Shown: positions 25,301 through 36,925 of the stretch, in pieces | Layout of the letters: every line of letters begins with the position of its first letter | Position numbering within the stretch: position 1 is the stretch's first letter | Source of the DNA: Purshia tridentata | Taxonomy: Eukaryota; Streptophyta; Magnoliopsida; Rosales; Rosaceae | DNA: 64,000 nt | Direction: 5' to 3' | Assembly: GCA_003254885.1 (NCBI GenBank) | Contig: QANT01004276.1 | Location: forward strand, 41,135-105,134 | Position numbers and translations under genes: made by a program | The notes under the pieces: model-generated | The model's input: only the letters and a program-made list of their open reading frames with translations | What the model was told of the DNA's origin: nothing | Database searches by the model: none

Positions 25301-27284
25301 GATCTTGTAGTATCAACACCAGTCAACGTATTAGTTGTGAAGCAGTTAGGCCATTTACGGCCCTCTTCTTATATTGTTTTTATATTTTTATCTGATTAAG
25401 ATTTACTCTTGAACATAAATTTTCCCATAGCATGCATTTACTAATTAAGCATTAGATCTTTATATAGTGCTTATAGTCTTGTACATATCAATCTACTCAT
25501 TTCTGAGCACCATTATCTTATTTATATTATTGTTGAATGGTCTTTGCAGGATGAATCAAAGCTTTATATATTTCTGGAGCTTGTAACCAAAGGCTCCCTT
25601 CAAAGACTCTATCAGACTTATCGTCTTATAGATTCTCACGTCTCTGTATACACAAGACAGATCCTGCATGGTCTGAAGTATCTTCATGACAGAAAAGTGG
25701 TTCACAGGTAAATCCTGTCATTTGATGTTTATTTATGTGAAAAGTATGGTTTTTGGCTGCATTGATCTCAGAAGATTTTGTATTTCCTTTGAGCATTTTG
25801 TTACATGGGATTAGTTTTCCTTTGCCACCAATGAGCCATGTCAAGGTCATCTCAAAAAAGAATGAAAGTAGAAGAAAAGTGGATGTGCCATCACAATGCC
25901 CTTTCTCGTGCTTTGCTTGTGTAATTTGTTTACATTTATTCTCATCTCTTTGTTTCTTGTATTAAGGGACATTAAATGTGCAAATATCTTGGTGGATGCA
26001 AGTGGATATGTGAAGCTTGCCGATTTTGGACTGGCAAAGGTTTGTCTTCCATTCCTCAAATCTATTCTGTATATTGTTTTTATCATTTCTACAATGATTG
26101 TGAATTGTTTTTCTCCTAATATTGTTTGCCGTGTCCTTTTTCCAGACTATCCAAATGAATGACATTAAATCTTGCCAAGGGACTGCATTCTGGATGGCCC
26201 CTGAGGTTTGCCTTTACGCCTGTGTTATAATTACAGTTATCTTTTTTTTTTTTGGCCTGAATATCAATTATCGCAAGTTATAAATATTAAATTATTTTGA
26301 GCGCTTATGAGCTCTAAATAATTTATTGGAGACTTGGAGGACATACCTATATACTTCAATTGGATACCAATGGAGACTTGTTGTACAGTCAAGGAATGCT
26401 AGATTTAGTGGTGATTGCAGGATGACTTTCTCAAACTATAACTTCTTGCTACCTGAACTCTTATAAAATTGTTAATGTGTTTTGGTTAATATTGGTAAAC
26501 AAATATTGGACTAATAGTAATAGCCTTGGGAATCAGCAAAGTGTTATTTTTTAAAACTTCTACCTTAACATAAAGACAAAGGTAAAATACAGATAGGAAT
26601 TTTAAACTGTGCAATGGAATAACTTTTAGTACAGTAAACAATTATCTGGTCTACCTGACTTGCTCTAGATAACTTGGTTTACTGTTCTAATTTAAACTAC
26701 ATAACCATTGATTTCTATAATACCACATATGCATTTGCACTGGCCAACGGCTCATGCCTGGCTGGTGGAATGGATCTAATGCTGTTCTTTAAGAGCATGG
26801 TTAGACTTTGAAAATTATTGAGTATTTCTGAGTCAAGCTATGCTTGTTCAGGTTGTTAATGGGAAGAACAAAGGAGGTTATGGGCTTCCAGCTGATATAT
26901 GGAGCCTTGGATGCACGGTGTTGGAGTTGCTGACTGGGCAGCTTCCATATTCTAATCTTGAATGGGTTTGTGCCAATTTCATTAGAATTTTGGCTCATAA
27001 TAATGATGACAGATGATGCATCTCTTTGACCTCTATTTTTGACAGCATCGTCCCTTCTTGTGTCTCAACAGATGCAGGCATTATTTAAGATTGGAAAGGG
27101 GGAGCCCCCTCAGGTTCCTGATTCTCTTTCAAAGGATGCACAAGATTTCATTCATCAATGCCTACAAGTTAATCCAAACGATCGTCCCACTGCTTCTCAG
27201 CTATTAAATCATCCATTTGTAAAGAGGCCCCTTACCACGTCTTCTGGATCAGCATCTCCTTACTATCACAGAGGGCAGAGTTGA
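22314..27284 (+). CDS. MEKK-type MAP kinase kinase kinase
   Basis: Eight exons (22314-23194, 24495-24579, 24738-24800, 25550-25707, 25967-26039, 26146-26205, 26852-26965, 27072-27284) join in frame to 548 residues. Residues 1-270 are a regulatory region, beginning with basic MDPKKNRRKPRLERR and followed by Ser-rich and acidic stretches. The Ser/Thr kinase domain spans about 270-533: glycine loop GSGSFGSV, catalytic Lys302 (FAVKEV), HRDIKCAN with Asp397, ADFGLAK with Asp415, and GTAFWMAPEV at 432-441. The domain is C-terminal, as in the plant MEKK1/2/3 group, which phosphorylates MAPKKs in stress and immune cascades. The start at 22314 is chosen because an in-frame upstream ATG at 22266 adds a segment that does not look conserved. 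All catalytic residues are present. Confidence 0.93.
23195..24494. other. 1.3-kb first intron of the MAPKKK gene
   Basis: Donor GTAAGT at 23195, acceptor CCCTGCAG ending at 24494; it splits codon 294 inside the kinase glycine-loop region. A Leu/Ala-rich patch at 24060-24210 with repeated GAGCTT words may be a decayed insertion, but I cannot identify it. Confidence 0.7.
24871..24993. repeat. 60-bp tandem duplication in a MAPKKK intron
   Basis: The block ending ATGTATGTCAAAAACATCTG at about 24893 recurs exactly 60 bases later. The flanks CCTTACCTA and AAAATTGCTA are also shared. It lies in the intron between exons 3 and 4. Confidence 0.85.
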
Positions 27285-28700
27285 AAACCTTTCTTGAGCT
27301 CTAAGCTGTGATGGTAATAAGGTAAACTTCACTGTTTCAAATTGCTCGTCTCCACCCATGACTTTCGTGATAGTGAACTAAAAACAATGCTGAAAATAAT
27401 ACTTTCACTGTTTAATATATTTGCTTTGTTCAACACTAAAGATGCAGGACAATTTATCCATGTTCTGTTACTAGCTCCGGTATCCAGTGTCCAGCCATTA
27501 AATCTCGGCGTAAGCTTGTAGAGTGCGTGTCTGTCATAACTTCATCAATTTTTGAGCACTGTGAAGGATCTGAAAATGGGATCTATGACTTTAGAAGACC
27601 AAGCCTCCTTTGGTCCGCAGGGGCTCTGAAAATCTTGCACTGTGGAGCAGTCTGGTATTAAGTTATTCCACTGTTGGTCACTCTCATTTGTCTATTGTAG
27701 GAAAAAGATTTGTTGAAGTTAGAGTAGTGTTTGATTTCTGACATCCTTTTCCCCTTCGGTTCCAAATTAAATTAGTTAGTGGTTCATAATTAAAAAAAAA
27801 AAAAAGGAAAAAGTTAGTGGGTGAAAGATTGTATTGGCGAATTGTGGTAGTTATTTTTGTACACATTGGAAAGCAATAGGGATTTGTATATAATTGGCAT
27901 GTAATGTAATACACACCTTTTGTCAAATGAAAATTTTTTTCCTGGGAGAAAAAGAGGATACCGTTACTATATTTTCTTTCCTTTCAATTTTTTAGCCCTT
28001 GTTGTGCATGTGGGTCTTCCTATTTTTTTGTTACATAAAAAAATTACGTAGAAGAAAATTGAATCTTGGATCTATTGTAATTTTAATATATTTTCACTCT
28101 TTCTCATTCTTAATCCTGATCTAACATTTTAAGAAACACAGCCTTCCTTTAGATTAAGAATGTGTGAAGGTTGTCTTTTTTACTTTGGATGATTCTCGGT
28201 TGTTTGTTCTCTTTTTTATCTTGTTTGTTTTGTTTCATGTAGTTGTCTTTCTTTTTAGTGTTTGCCTTCGTGGCTGTTTTAATGAAGTTGATGATTTACT
28301 TGGCCAAAAAAAAAAAAAAAAANAAAAAAAAAAAAACACATTTCTGAAAAGAAGTAAGTTAGTAACCAACCATTTGGAAATCATTTTATGAATTAATTCA
28401 ATTTTGAAAAACACAGGTCGTATGGATTATTATGATGTACCCAGTACACACTGTAAATGGGCTTTCTTTTGAGCCCAAAAAATGGGCTTTCTCGAAATCC
28501 CATCTGTAATGGAACCAACCCACAGTTCTTGCGTCGCCCAGCGGCTTGGAGCTCCACCAACCGTGATGCAGACGCAAAAATGACAACACTATGGTGTAAC
28601 AAACTAACCATGAAATGAATCTATACAACACTATGGTGTAACAAACTAACCATGAAATGAATCTATCGGATAAAAGAAACTAGAGAGCAGAGAATAAACC
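27285..28700. other. 3' flank of the MAPKKK gene and spacer
   Basis: 27285-27920 is probably 3' UTR. The rest is AT-rich, with an A-run broken by an N at 28323. No further gene is supported. Confidence 0.5.
28583..28666. repeat. 42-bp tandem duplication upstream of the DUF1644 gene
   Basis: ACAACACTATGGTGTAACAA starts at 28583 and again at 28625. The full 42-bp unit, ending GAAATGAATCTAT, is repeated without visible change. It lies just upstream of the CT-rich leader of the DUF1644 gene. Confidence 0.92.
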
Positions 28701-28890
28701 GCACTAGAAGCTCCGCACGCAACGCAACTCTCTCTTTCTCCCCACGTGAGCGCCAAGATCGGGGCGCTCTCTCACCTTCTCCGTCCTTCCCCTCCAACAA
28801 AGGTTCATTCTCTTCTTCTCCCTCCCTCTCTCTCTATCTCTCTCTCTGTAATCGCCGTCGGAAAATTCTCTCTCCGAGGCTTCCTTCCAG

Positions 28891-31180
28891 GTACGAAAAC
28901 CCTCTCTCCCTCTCGATCTTAATTTTCGCCTTTTCTCCGATTCCAATTTTCTAGGGTTTCACTCTTTGCGTTTCCATTACGTTCGCATTGCTCTGTGCCG
29001 ATCGCATGAAGTCTTGTGCTTTGTGAATTACTGTGTTTTTTTTTTTAATTTTTTATACGGATTTTTTACTGATTGGTTAGAACTTAGATTGCATTTCTTT
29101 TTCTTTTGCTTTCTTTTTTTTGGTCATTTTTTTATTTTGCTCTTTCAATTTTTCAAATTTTCACTGTTCGATCAAGTTAGCGTCCGTACAATTGATCTCA
29201 GTACGGATTTTGTCCGGGTAATTAGGTTTTAAGTTTCTGTAAATAATTAATTACACCAGTCATTTGTTTATGCTTTGCTTTTAATCATGGAACTTTTTCT
29301 GGGTAGATGCATGCATGATCATTTTCGTTCGCCCCCCACATCCCTTTTGATATATGGTTGTGGGTCTTGAGTGCGACTGTTTCTTTTCTGAAACAAAATT
29401 TGCTTCTTTGAAAGTCAATTTTGTTTCCGTGCTTATTTTAGAGCAATTTATTTTCAAGATATAATCTTTTTAGGTTTCATACCACTAAGAGATACATCTG
29501 TGTGATGTACTCCATAATATGTATCCAATACCTCGGAAGTACTGTTTTAAGGGCTAATACTATTAGCATTCTATTAGCTTCTTACACCCTGAAATGACTT
29601 TTTTTAAATTTTTCTATACTCTAAAGAGTGGAGTGCAATACCGCTGGCCTTTTTAAAGCATACACACTATGACATTTTTTATACACACTATGACTTTTTT
29701 GTATGTAATCACTTTTAACATAGAATCATAGAGAAGGGTATAAAACTATAAATTGTGAAAGTGAAGATATAGGAAATGTTTGTGATTTATGTTTGAATAG
29801 GAATTCTTTTTGTGGTTAAATTATTATGAGGTACAACTATTAAATGACCCACAAATTATCTATTAGATGATCTGTAATCTGTAGTATCATAGTTTAGTAT
29901 TTTTTTTATTGGTGAATGTATGGCAATGCATCTGCATGCTTTAAATGATCATTCTCACTTGTACCCCAAAAAAAAAAAAAAAATCATTCTCACATTGTTG
30001 ACTGTTGCTTACCTGTTATCATATTCTAATATATATACTAGAAGGATATGCACATGCTATGCGCGTGCGATGTGAAGAGGTTTGAATAGGGATGGAGTAG
30101 GTGCGGTATATGGAATTAGGGTGGATTTGTCAGAAGGAAAAGGCAAGTAACAATTTGGAATGCAGTATAAGATCCATGGTGGTAATTTCTGTGGAATTCA
30201 GTCATTTTGAGATCCCTGTTTGAGGCTTAGGCTGACCTTTTGTAAGATTTTTATGAATTTGTAGGTTTTTTTCTGTTTCTTAAGTTTATGAAGCTAGCCC
30301 AACCAGGCCTTTATGAGGATCTATGTACATTTTAAAACTTTATATCAGATACATATCAAAATTTCATTTGATTGAAATACAAACCCCACCCCCCCCCCCT
30401 CCTCTCCTTATTGAACGAGATTTATTATTGTGGACGTGGGGCATTTTTCAAGTGTGCTTTATGGTTCATTTAGTATGCTATGGAAATTTCTGCAATTTGA
30501 AGGCGTTATAATAACAACATTAAATACACAAATTGTCTTCATTACAATGTTCTTTCCTAGATTTTTTAGTAAATTCCTTTCGCTTTCGAAATGAATAATG
30601 ATAGTGCAGTTGTACTCTAGATTTGGTAGATTAGGTCTTTGTTTAGTTCGGGGTTCTGGATGGGGGGTTGGGGTCTTGTAACTTGTTGTAATTTTGTTGA
30701 TGTTTACTAGCTCTTGTAGTATCCTTGTTGTACTGTGGTGGACTCTTTTTTCACTATTTTGTTCTCTTTATTCTGTTTAATGAAAGCTTTGTTTCTCAAT
30801 ATGGAAAAAAAAAGGATTAGCTGTGTTAAATGGATTGGGTTCTCAAGTTGGGTGTCTAAAGACTTTTAGTTCTGAGTAGTAGGAGAAAATGACACCACTC
30901 AGCATGTTGGCCTGGACTTGGACATACAACTCTAGGAAATATTCAGAGAATCGGAAGCACAAATTTTTCTCTTTCGTTTTCTATGGATATGTGTTTGATA
31001 ATAAAGTCATCAGATAGATCTAAGCAACAATTGCACTTGTGTTATGTTATGTATGAAATGTATGTTAAGCAACCTAGTTGATGCTGCTCATTTAATTATT
31101 GGTGCAATCATTTGTACACATGCTGAAAAATTTGTTGAAATAATTTCTCTCATATGTCTCTCTCTCTTGATGAGTTTCAG
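28891..31180 (+). other. Predicted 2.3-kb 5'-UTR intron of the DUF1644 gene
   Basis: A CT-rich leader (28735-28890) ends in TTCCAG followed by donor GTACGA. A good acceptor (TGAGTTTCAG) ends at 31180, only 13 bases before the start codon at 31194. T-rich sequence fills the interval and no coding frame is supported in it. Introns of this size directly before the ATG are common in constitutive plant genes. Confidence 0.6.
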
Positions 31181-31193
31181 GTTCAGTTTGTAA

Positions 31194-32156
31194 ATGGCCA
31201 AAGTTAACAAGTTGCGACGTAAATCTGACTCCCGAGCTTTGAGGAGAGCCATGTGTCCATTACAGGTTCTTAAAGATGTCGATTCAAAAAAGAAATCTCG
31301 CAAGGCATCAGAGAAGAAGGATTGGGAAGATGTGACCTGTTCAGTCTGTATGGAGTTCCCCCACAATGCTGTTCTTCTCCTTTGTTCTTCTTATAATAAG
31401 GGTTGTCGTCCTTATATGTGTGCCACTGGCCACCGCTATTCCAACTGTCTTGAGCAATACAAGAAAGCGTACACAAAAGTATGTTCAATTGAAAATTCGC
31501 AACAATGGAGTGGATCAATGGATAATTTAGGCTTCAATTCAAGTGAAGGGGAGCCCATTGAAAAGATGGAGGTACCAGAGCTCTTATGCCCACTTTGTCG
31601 GGGTCAGGTAAAGGGTTGGACGGTGGTGGAACCAGCACGGAAATATCTTAATACCAAGAAGAGAACTTGCTTGCAGGATAACTGCTCGTTCGTTGGAACT
31701 TATAAAGAACTCAGGAAACATGTTAAGTCAAAGCACCCATTGGCACGACCCCGAGCAGTGGATCCAAAACTAGAAGAAAAATGGAAGAGGCTCGAGTGTG
31801 AGAGAGAGCGGAATGATGTTATCAGCACAATAATGTCATCTACGCCAGGGGCAGTGGTCCTGGGGGATTATGTGCTGGAGCCAAATCATGGTGGTGTTTA
31901 CAGTGAATCTGATTCTGAGCTAGATGATTACATTGATGATTTCCCATTCAGGTCATTTGATTTTGGATATGCTGGTGGTCTTTTCCCGCGGAGTAGGTAT
32001 CAAAGGGACTACGACTCATTGGATGACGATGATTTTTCACGTGCTGCAGCTTCTAGTTCTGCTGCTGCACCGCGACGTAACTTTTCCAGAAACAGGATAA
32101 TCTTAGGAAGGACAAGAAGGCAGCGTAGAAATAGAGAACCTGGACGATTTGTGTGA
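31194..32156 (+). CDS. DUF1644 zinc-binding (RING-like / C2H2-like) protein
   Basis: One uninterrupted coding exon of 320 residues. The N-terminus is basic (MAKVNKLRRKSDSR). From residue 49 a Cys/His array is visible: CSVC, then LCSSYNKGCRPYMC, GHRYSNC, CPLCRG, and a second C2H2-like part (CLQDNCSFVGTYKELRKH followed by KHP). That is the plant-specific DUF1644 signature. Members are small, stress-linked nuclear or cytoplasmic proteins whose biochemical activity is not settled. The C-terminal third is acidic (DSELDDYIDD), then Ser/Ala-rich, and ends in an Arg-rich tail. The closest Arabidopsis gene I recall is At1g77770. Confidence 0.92.
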   Translation: MAKVNKLRRKSDSRALRRAMCPLQVLKDVDSKKKSRKASEKKDWEDVTCSVCMEFPHNAVLLLCSSYNKGCRPYMCATGHRYSNCLEQYKKAYTKVCSIENSQQWSGSMDNLGFNSSEGEPIEKMEVPELLCPLCRGQVKGWTVVEPARKYLNTKKRTCLQDNCSFVGTYKELRKHVKSKHPLARPRAVDPKLEEKWKRLECERERNDVISTIMSSTPGAVVLGDYVLEPNHGGVYSESDSELDDYIDDFPFRSFDFGYAGGLFPRSRYQRDYDSLDDDDFSRAAASSSAAAPRRNFSRNRIILGRTRRQRRNREPGRFV

Positions 32157-33294
32157 TGAGAACTTACCTAAAAGTCGGGGAAGACTGCCTTCTACGTTTA
32201 CAATTCTTTACAATATTCCTCTCATTGCTGCACCTTGTTGTATTTATATTCCGGAGAAACTATCATCATTTTCATTGGAAACTGAGGAAGTTGAGCCCAG
32301 TTTTTGGTTTAGTAGCATTGCTTCTGTGGCGTGTTGTTGCCCACTGTGATTAGTGACGGGTTACTGATTAACAGATTGTAGAGAAAGCAAGTCGCAGGGC
32401 AGTGCCCTTGGCAATTCTAGGGCATAGTCGCCCTCAAGTTCCCTCGTAGGTTGTATGAATTGATTATAATTTGGTTATGCTTAGCTGTCATTTGAACAGG
32501 GAAAAAATATTTGCTATCATTATATTATATTTTTTTTCTGTTTCTTCTTAATTGAAAAGTCAGTGCCTTACTGTATTGATTCTTTGGATAATTTAAACAG
32601 CTCGTGAAGGATTTCTATTCTGATATGTCTCTATTTGGATGGCCTGGGCTTTGATTTGTAGGCTACCTTTTGTTAAGTTTCGTACTGCAAATGGCCCATG
32701 GGTGTTATGTTCAGGCCCATCTAATTCTATTGAAAACTTTTTTTTTTTTTTCGGTTATTTTATGGAATGAGGACTGCTAGGAATATAAAACTTTGTTTAC
32801 CAAATATTGACATTTTTAGAATTAAAATTTTCGTGCAACTTTGAACTATATAATAAGTAAGTTTTTCTCTCATTTTTGGGATTGAAATTTTATACACAAG
32901 TTTAGTATTTCTAACATTATTATCCATATGGTATGAAGTAAAATTTCTATATAATTACATTCAGTGCATTTTATCTCTTTCGTATATTGTATGGATTTCC
33001 TTTGTTTCTTCTGGTAACTTTCGTCTTTTTTTGAGTGTTTTGACCTTTCAAGATGTGTATTGTGTAATGCAATTTCTACACGTGTTCTTATTTGATTTGA
33101 CAACACAAATGGAGTATAAAATGGATCTTATACTTGTGTAACAAACAAAGCAGGATAAGTGGATCTTATAGTTCAAGACCAATTCAAGCAAATTAATATG
33201 CATAATGCAATGCAGTACTCTCATTTAAATTAAGCACATGAACAACTTCATATCTGCTACAATCACAAAGTAACTGAGCAACACACAGATCATA
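32157..33294. other. Convergent spacer between the DUF1644 gene and the unknown gene
   Basis: 32157-32520 is likely the 3' UTR of the DUF1644 gene. The remainder is AT-rich with no coding signal and no repeat that I can delimit. Confidence 0.5.
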
Positions 33295-34247
33295 TCAAAC
33301 AACAACATGACATTCTTTCACATCAACTTTGGACCCTTTGTTGCCGCGCCACCTACTACATGATATTCCTCTCAGCATACACCTTAACTTTCTCTGCACA
33401 CACACACACACACACACACCCACCAACAAATACATACAATAAATACCATGAAAAACCAATTTGCATAACTAGAAAAAGAAATGCAAAAAGGGAAATAATT
33501 TAATTGCAATGCAAGTGATTAACTTACCAAAATGTTAAAATTGGTTTCTGGTCCGGTGGCCTTTTTCTTCCAGGAATTAGTGCATTTGGGACTGCATGAT
33601 ATATCTACTTCTGGCACCAACCGCTGATATCTGCATCTGCCTTTTGTTCTTCGAATTCTCACTGGAGTTGTCAATCTTTTGCCACCGACCTGTGCTCGGT
33701 CGACCCACATATATTTCAGTTTGATGACTTACATTTAAGTTCTACTATACAAATTAATGTTCTCTAACTAGATATCTGGAATGTTATATATGTTTGCAAA
33801 TTATGAGCCATTCAGATTGACAGTTTGACAAAATCATATTTCTGCAACTATAAATGCATGAAAACTACCTACCCTGATGAGCCTAGGCCTTGAACCATTC
33901 TTGGGCCACTGCACCTGTTGGGAATTACCAGCTCTGAGCTCTTGAGAATAAGCAAGGAGTTGGGCCCTGCGATCATAGATTCTTGTTTTGGCAGACTGAT
34001 GAGGCTTTCTGGGGTTTGGGTTGTTGGGTTTGATCTTCTTCTTAATGGGATCAGTTTTCTTCAGATGGGAATCAGAAGGTGATGGTGGTGATTCCACATA
34101 GACTGTGATGATGACATCCTTCTTGTTGGGCCTCTCTGTTGTCTCCTTTTTCATCATCTTTTTGTTGATCACCTTCTCCTCTAACTCTTGCTTAGCCATG
34201 GTTCTGTGATGTGCTTTTGCTTTTGCTGCTGATTGAATTGAATGCAT
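33295..34247 (-). CDS. Unrecognised basic plant protein
   Basis: Two well-supported exons, 34247-33873 (donor AGG|GTAGGT) and 33689-33528 (acceptor GAGCACAG, donor GTAAGT), join in phase. A third exon from 33393 (acceptor TGTGCAG) runs in phase to a TGA at 33297-33295, giving 211 residues. An alternative acceptor two bases further on would give a short tail (KVKVYAERNIM) ending at 33356. The product is strongly basic (AKQELEEKVINKK, KKKIKPNNPNPRKP, KRLTTPVRIRRTKGR) with no membrane segment and no domain I know. ATGs occur at 34247 and 34199. Upstream, an acceptor at 34266 suggests a leader exon far away, possibly near 37 kb. Function is unknown. Confidence 0.55.
33396..33419. repeat. (CA)n microsatellite beside a predicted 3' splice site
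   Basis: Twelve CA units. On the minus (gene) strand it is a TG run that stands where the polypyrimidine tract of the last intron of the unknown gene should be, ending directly in TGTGCAG. Confidence 0.9.
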
Positions 34248-36891
34248 TTCCTTCGTTGTGTTTCCTGTTGAAAGCACAATGGGACAAGTGTTACTCTTAA
34301 AGCAACAAAAACAAAATTAAAATAAAAAGAATCCAAGAGTTACCCTATTGACACCTTTCATTCTTATCATTTCACCCATCCATTTTTGCTATTCCTATTA
34401 AACCATACTAAAAAGGAATTGAATGACTCAAACTACTCACTTATATTCCAAAAATTTCCCAAATCTTACCTTAATCCTCATTTATTTTCATATTATTAAA
34501 AACTTTTTGTTGGGCCTAAACCCGTTGTGAATTGGTTGGCTCAGGACTCAAGGTAGCAAAAGGGGTGGATTCAAGCAGACACTAAATGTTTTGGGTCAAC
34601 TGATGAGTAGGACAGGTCAGACCCATTTGAGTCCAAAGTTTAGGTCCAACAGAAATTGGGCATTCATAAAATAACCTGGGCTTTTGACTCCTAGTCTCAG
34701 CCTGATTCAGACCCCAAAAACGGAAAAAAGTCTTCTTAAGCCTGGTCATAGCATACCAGAGAACCAGTCCACCATATTAACAAATAACAATCTATAATGC
34801 AGGATTGTTGCATTATAAAATTAAAATAAACTGTCAAATATGTGCTAAACTCCAAGACTAATGCCAATAGACCAAGTGGTCATGACCTAATTCAATCATT
34901 TGAACATTTATAGAAACCATTGATACCAAGGATTTGCCTTATTATATATGGGAATATACCTAACCAATTAGGCTTTTATTCTCTTGGCTTGGAAGATGTG
35001 AATTTAGATAGGACCTATATCCCATACCCTAACCCATCTCTTACCACTTGCCCATCCTACAAAGTGTAAACATTTTGGCCTCTGTTCAAGCTCTCTTTAT
35101 CTCTCTGTATTTGGATTTTAGTTGATATCATTAAGTTTTGTAGGGGTTGTGATGTTTTGCATAAAAATAGCTCTAAAAAAGAAGTTTCCCCAAGATATGA
35201 AAATGCCATGGTTTAGAGCAGCAAAGTTTTGTTCTTTACAAACTTCTGATCCACTCCATGTTTGAAGCCAGTGGGTCCTACACACAATCTCACTAATAAT
35301 GATCAATGAGAATGATTAACTTTTAATTTATTCTAAATAGGATTAAGACAAAAGATTAGCACATGCACCATGTGGGACAAGTTGGTGAATGTGTGGGTTG
35401 CTGCAACCGAAAATCTCATTTCACAAGAGCAAAATAATGTGGCCTCTTTGCCATTCACTTTTTGAACTCAAAAGCCAACCAAATGTTTTAGTTGTCACAT
35501 CAAGAATTGTGAGTACTAGATTTGTCTTCTAATAGATTGTGTTGTGGGAGCGACTAGCTGTGAGGCATAGACAATTAGATGATTGTTCACACGCACGTAA
35601 ACGACTGTTTATGCAAATTAAACTCATACGTAAATCCACCTTCTAAATTCTAAATCTCTACCTATATGAGGGGACCCTATTCATCTTTGACAGTCATTTT
35701 GTCAGGAAGTGCAAATAGAGAGAGAGAGAAAAAGAGAGACAAGAGAGAGATATGAGCCCCTAAATAGGAAGTTGACTCCAGGCTTCACCAAAGGGCAAGG
35801 CAATTCCTTGCTTAGCCCCCTCAGTAATCTATTGGCCACCCCAAGTTGTGATGCTGTGACCCTTTCCATTTTTGTTACCAATATTTCATGACCACCCATC
35901 TCTCTCTCTATCACTCTTGGTTTCTGCATAAACAACCATTGCCCATTGGGAGCTCCCATGCGCCACTTCACAGGCACAAAACTGTCCCTCACTTGCTTAA
36001 TTGAGCTTGACTTGTTCTGCTCCACCCCTTTTAACTTTTACCATTATATTTATATATATGTTTCTTTGTATTTTAATGGTACAAGATCCGATCAATTATT
36101 TCCAAATGAAGTTACTCAGATTCTTCAACACTTTTTTTTTAAATCTAATTTAAACAAAGTTGATCAAGGTACGAAAACTTGTTCACAAAACTTTTCGCCA
36201 CAAGCATTAACTTCTTCATACCTCTATATCCTTGCACAGTGTACTTTACTAAATTTTGACTTCAACCAAAAGCATTAGTTTCAAAAATTAATTCCAAAAT
36301 TAATAACCCAGGGTTTATTTGAGTTATTAATTTGTTGATCGAGATCGACACTTTCCCTTACATGTAGTTTTTTTTTTTAAAATTTTACAACCAAAAGCAT
36401 TAGTTTCAAAAATTAATTCCAACATTAATAACCCAGGGTTTATTTGAGTTATTAATTTGTTGATCGAGATCGACCCTTTCCCTTACATGTAGTTTTTTTT
36501 TATTTTAATTTTTTATTACTTTTGCTTTGATATAATCTCAACATAATTAAAACCTATAAGCTCTCTCTAACCCGAACTCACTTACCATCCATTCCTAACC
36601 AACATAAACTAAAAGAAATGGATTTCTTTTTGTTGGTTTTTGGGGTATGAAAAGTTGGAGATGATCAATTAGCAAACACATGATGTAGCTCTTTTCTTTC
36701 TATGCATGATTTTAATTTGTGTACTTGGAAAATAGAAAATGACTAATTAAAAAGCATATATTTATACCACTTACCACAATATTTGAACCAAAGCACTTAA
36801 TTTTAAGAAATGAAATCATGAAAGTAGCACCATTTATTCTATTTATCTTCATTTTAATCATAATTGTTCCAATGCATAGAAAATTTTACCC

Positions 36892-36925
<34 letters not shown>

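Noticed and set aside
35702-36025. 107-codon minus-strand frame considered as a small gene or a microRNA precursor
   Set aside because: It matches no family, it runs into CT repeats, and none of the conserved plant microRNA sequences that I know is present. The resemblance to miR166 near 35778 covers only CCAGGCTTCA.
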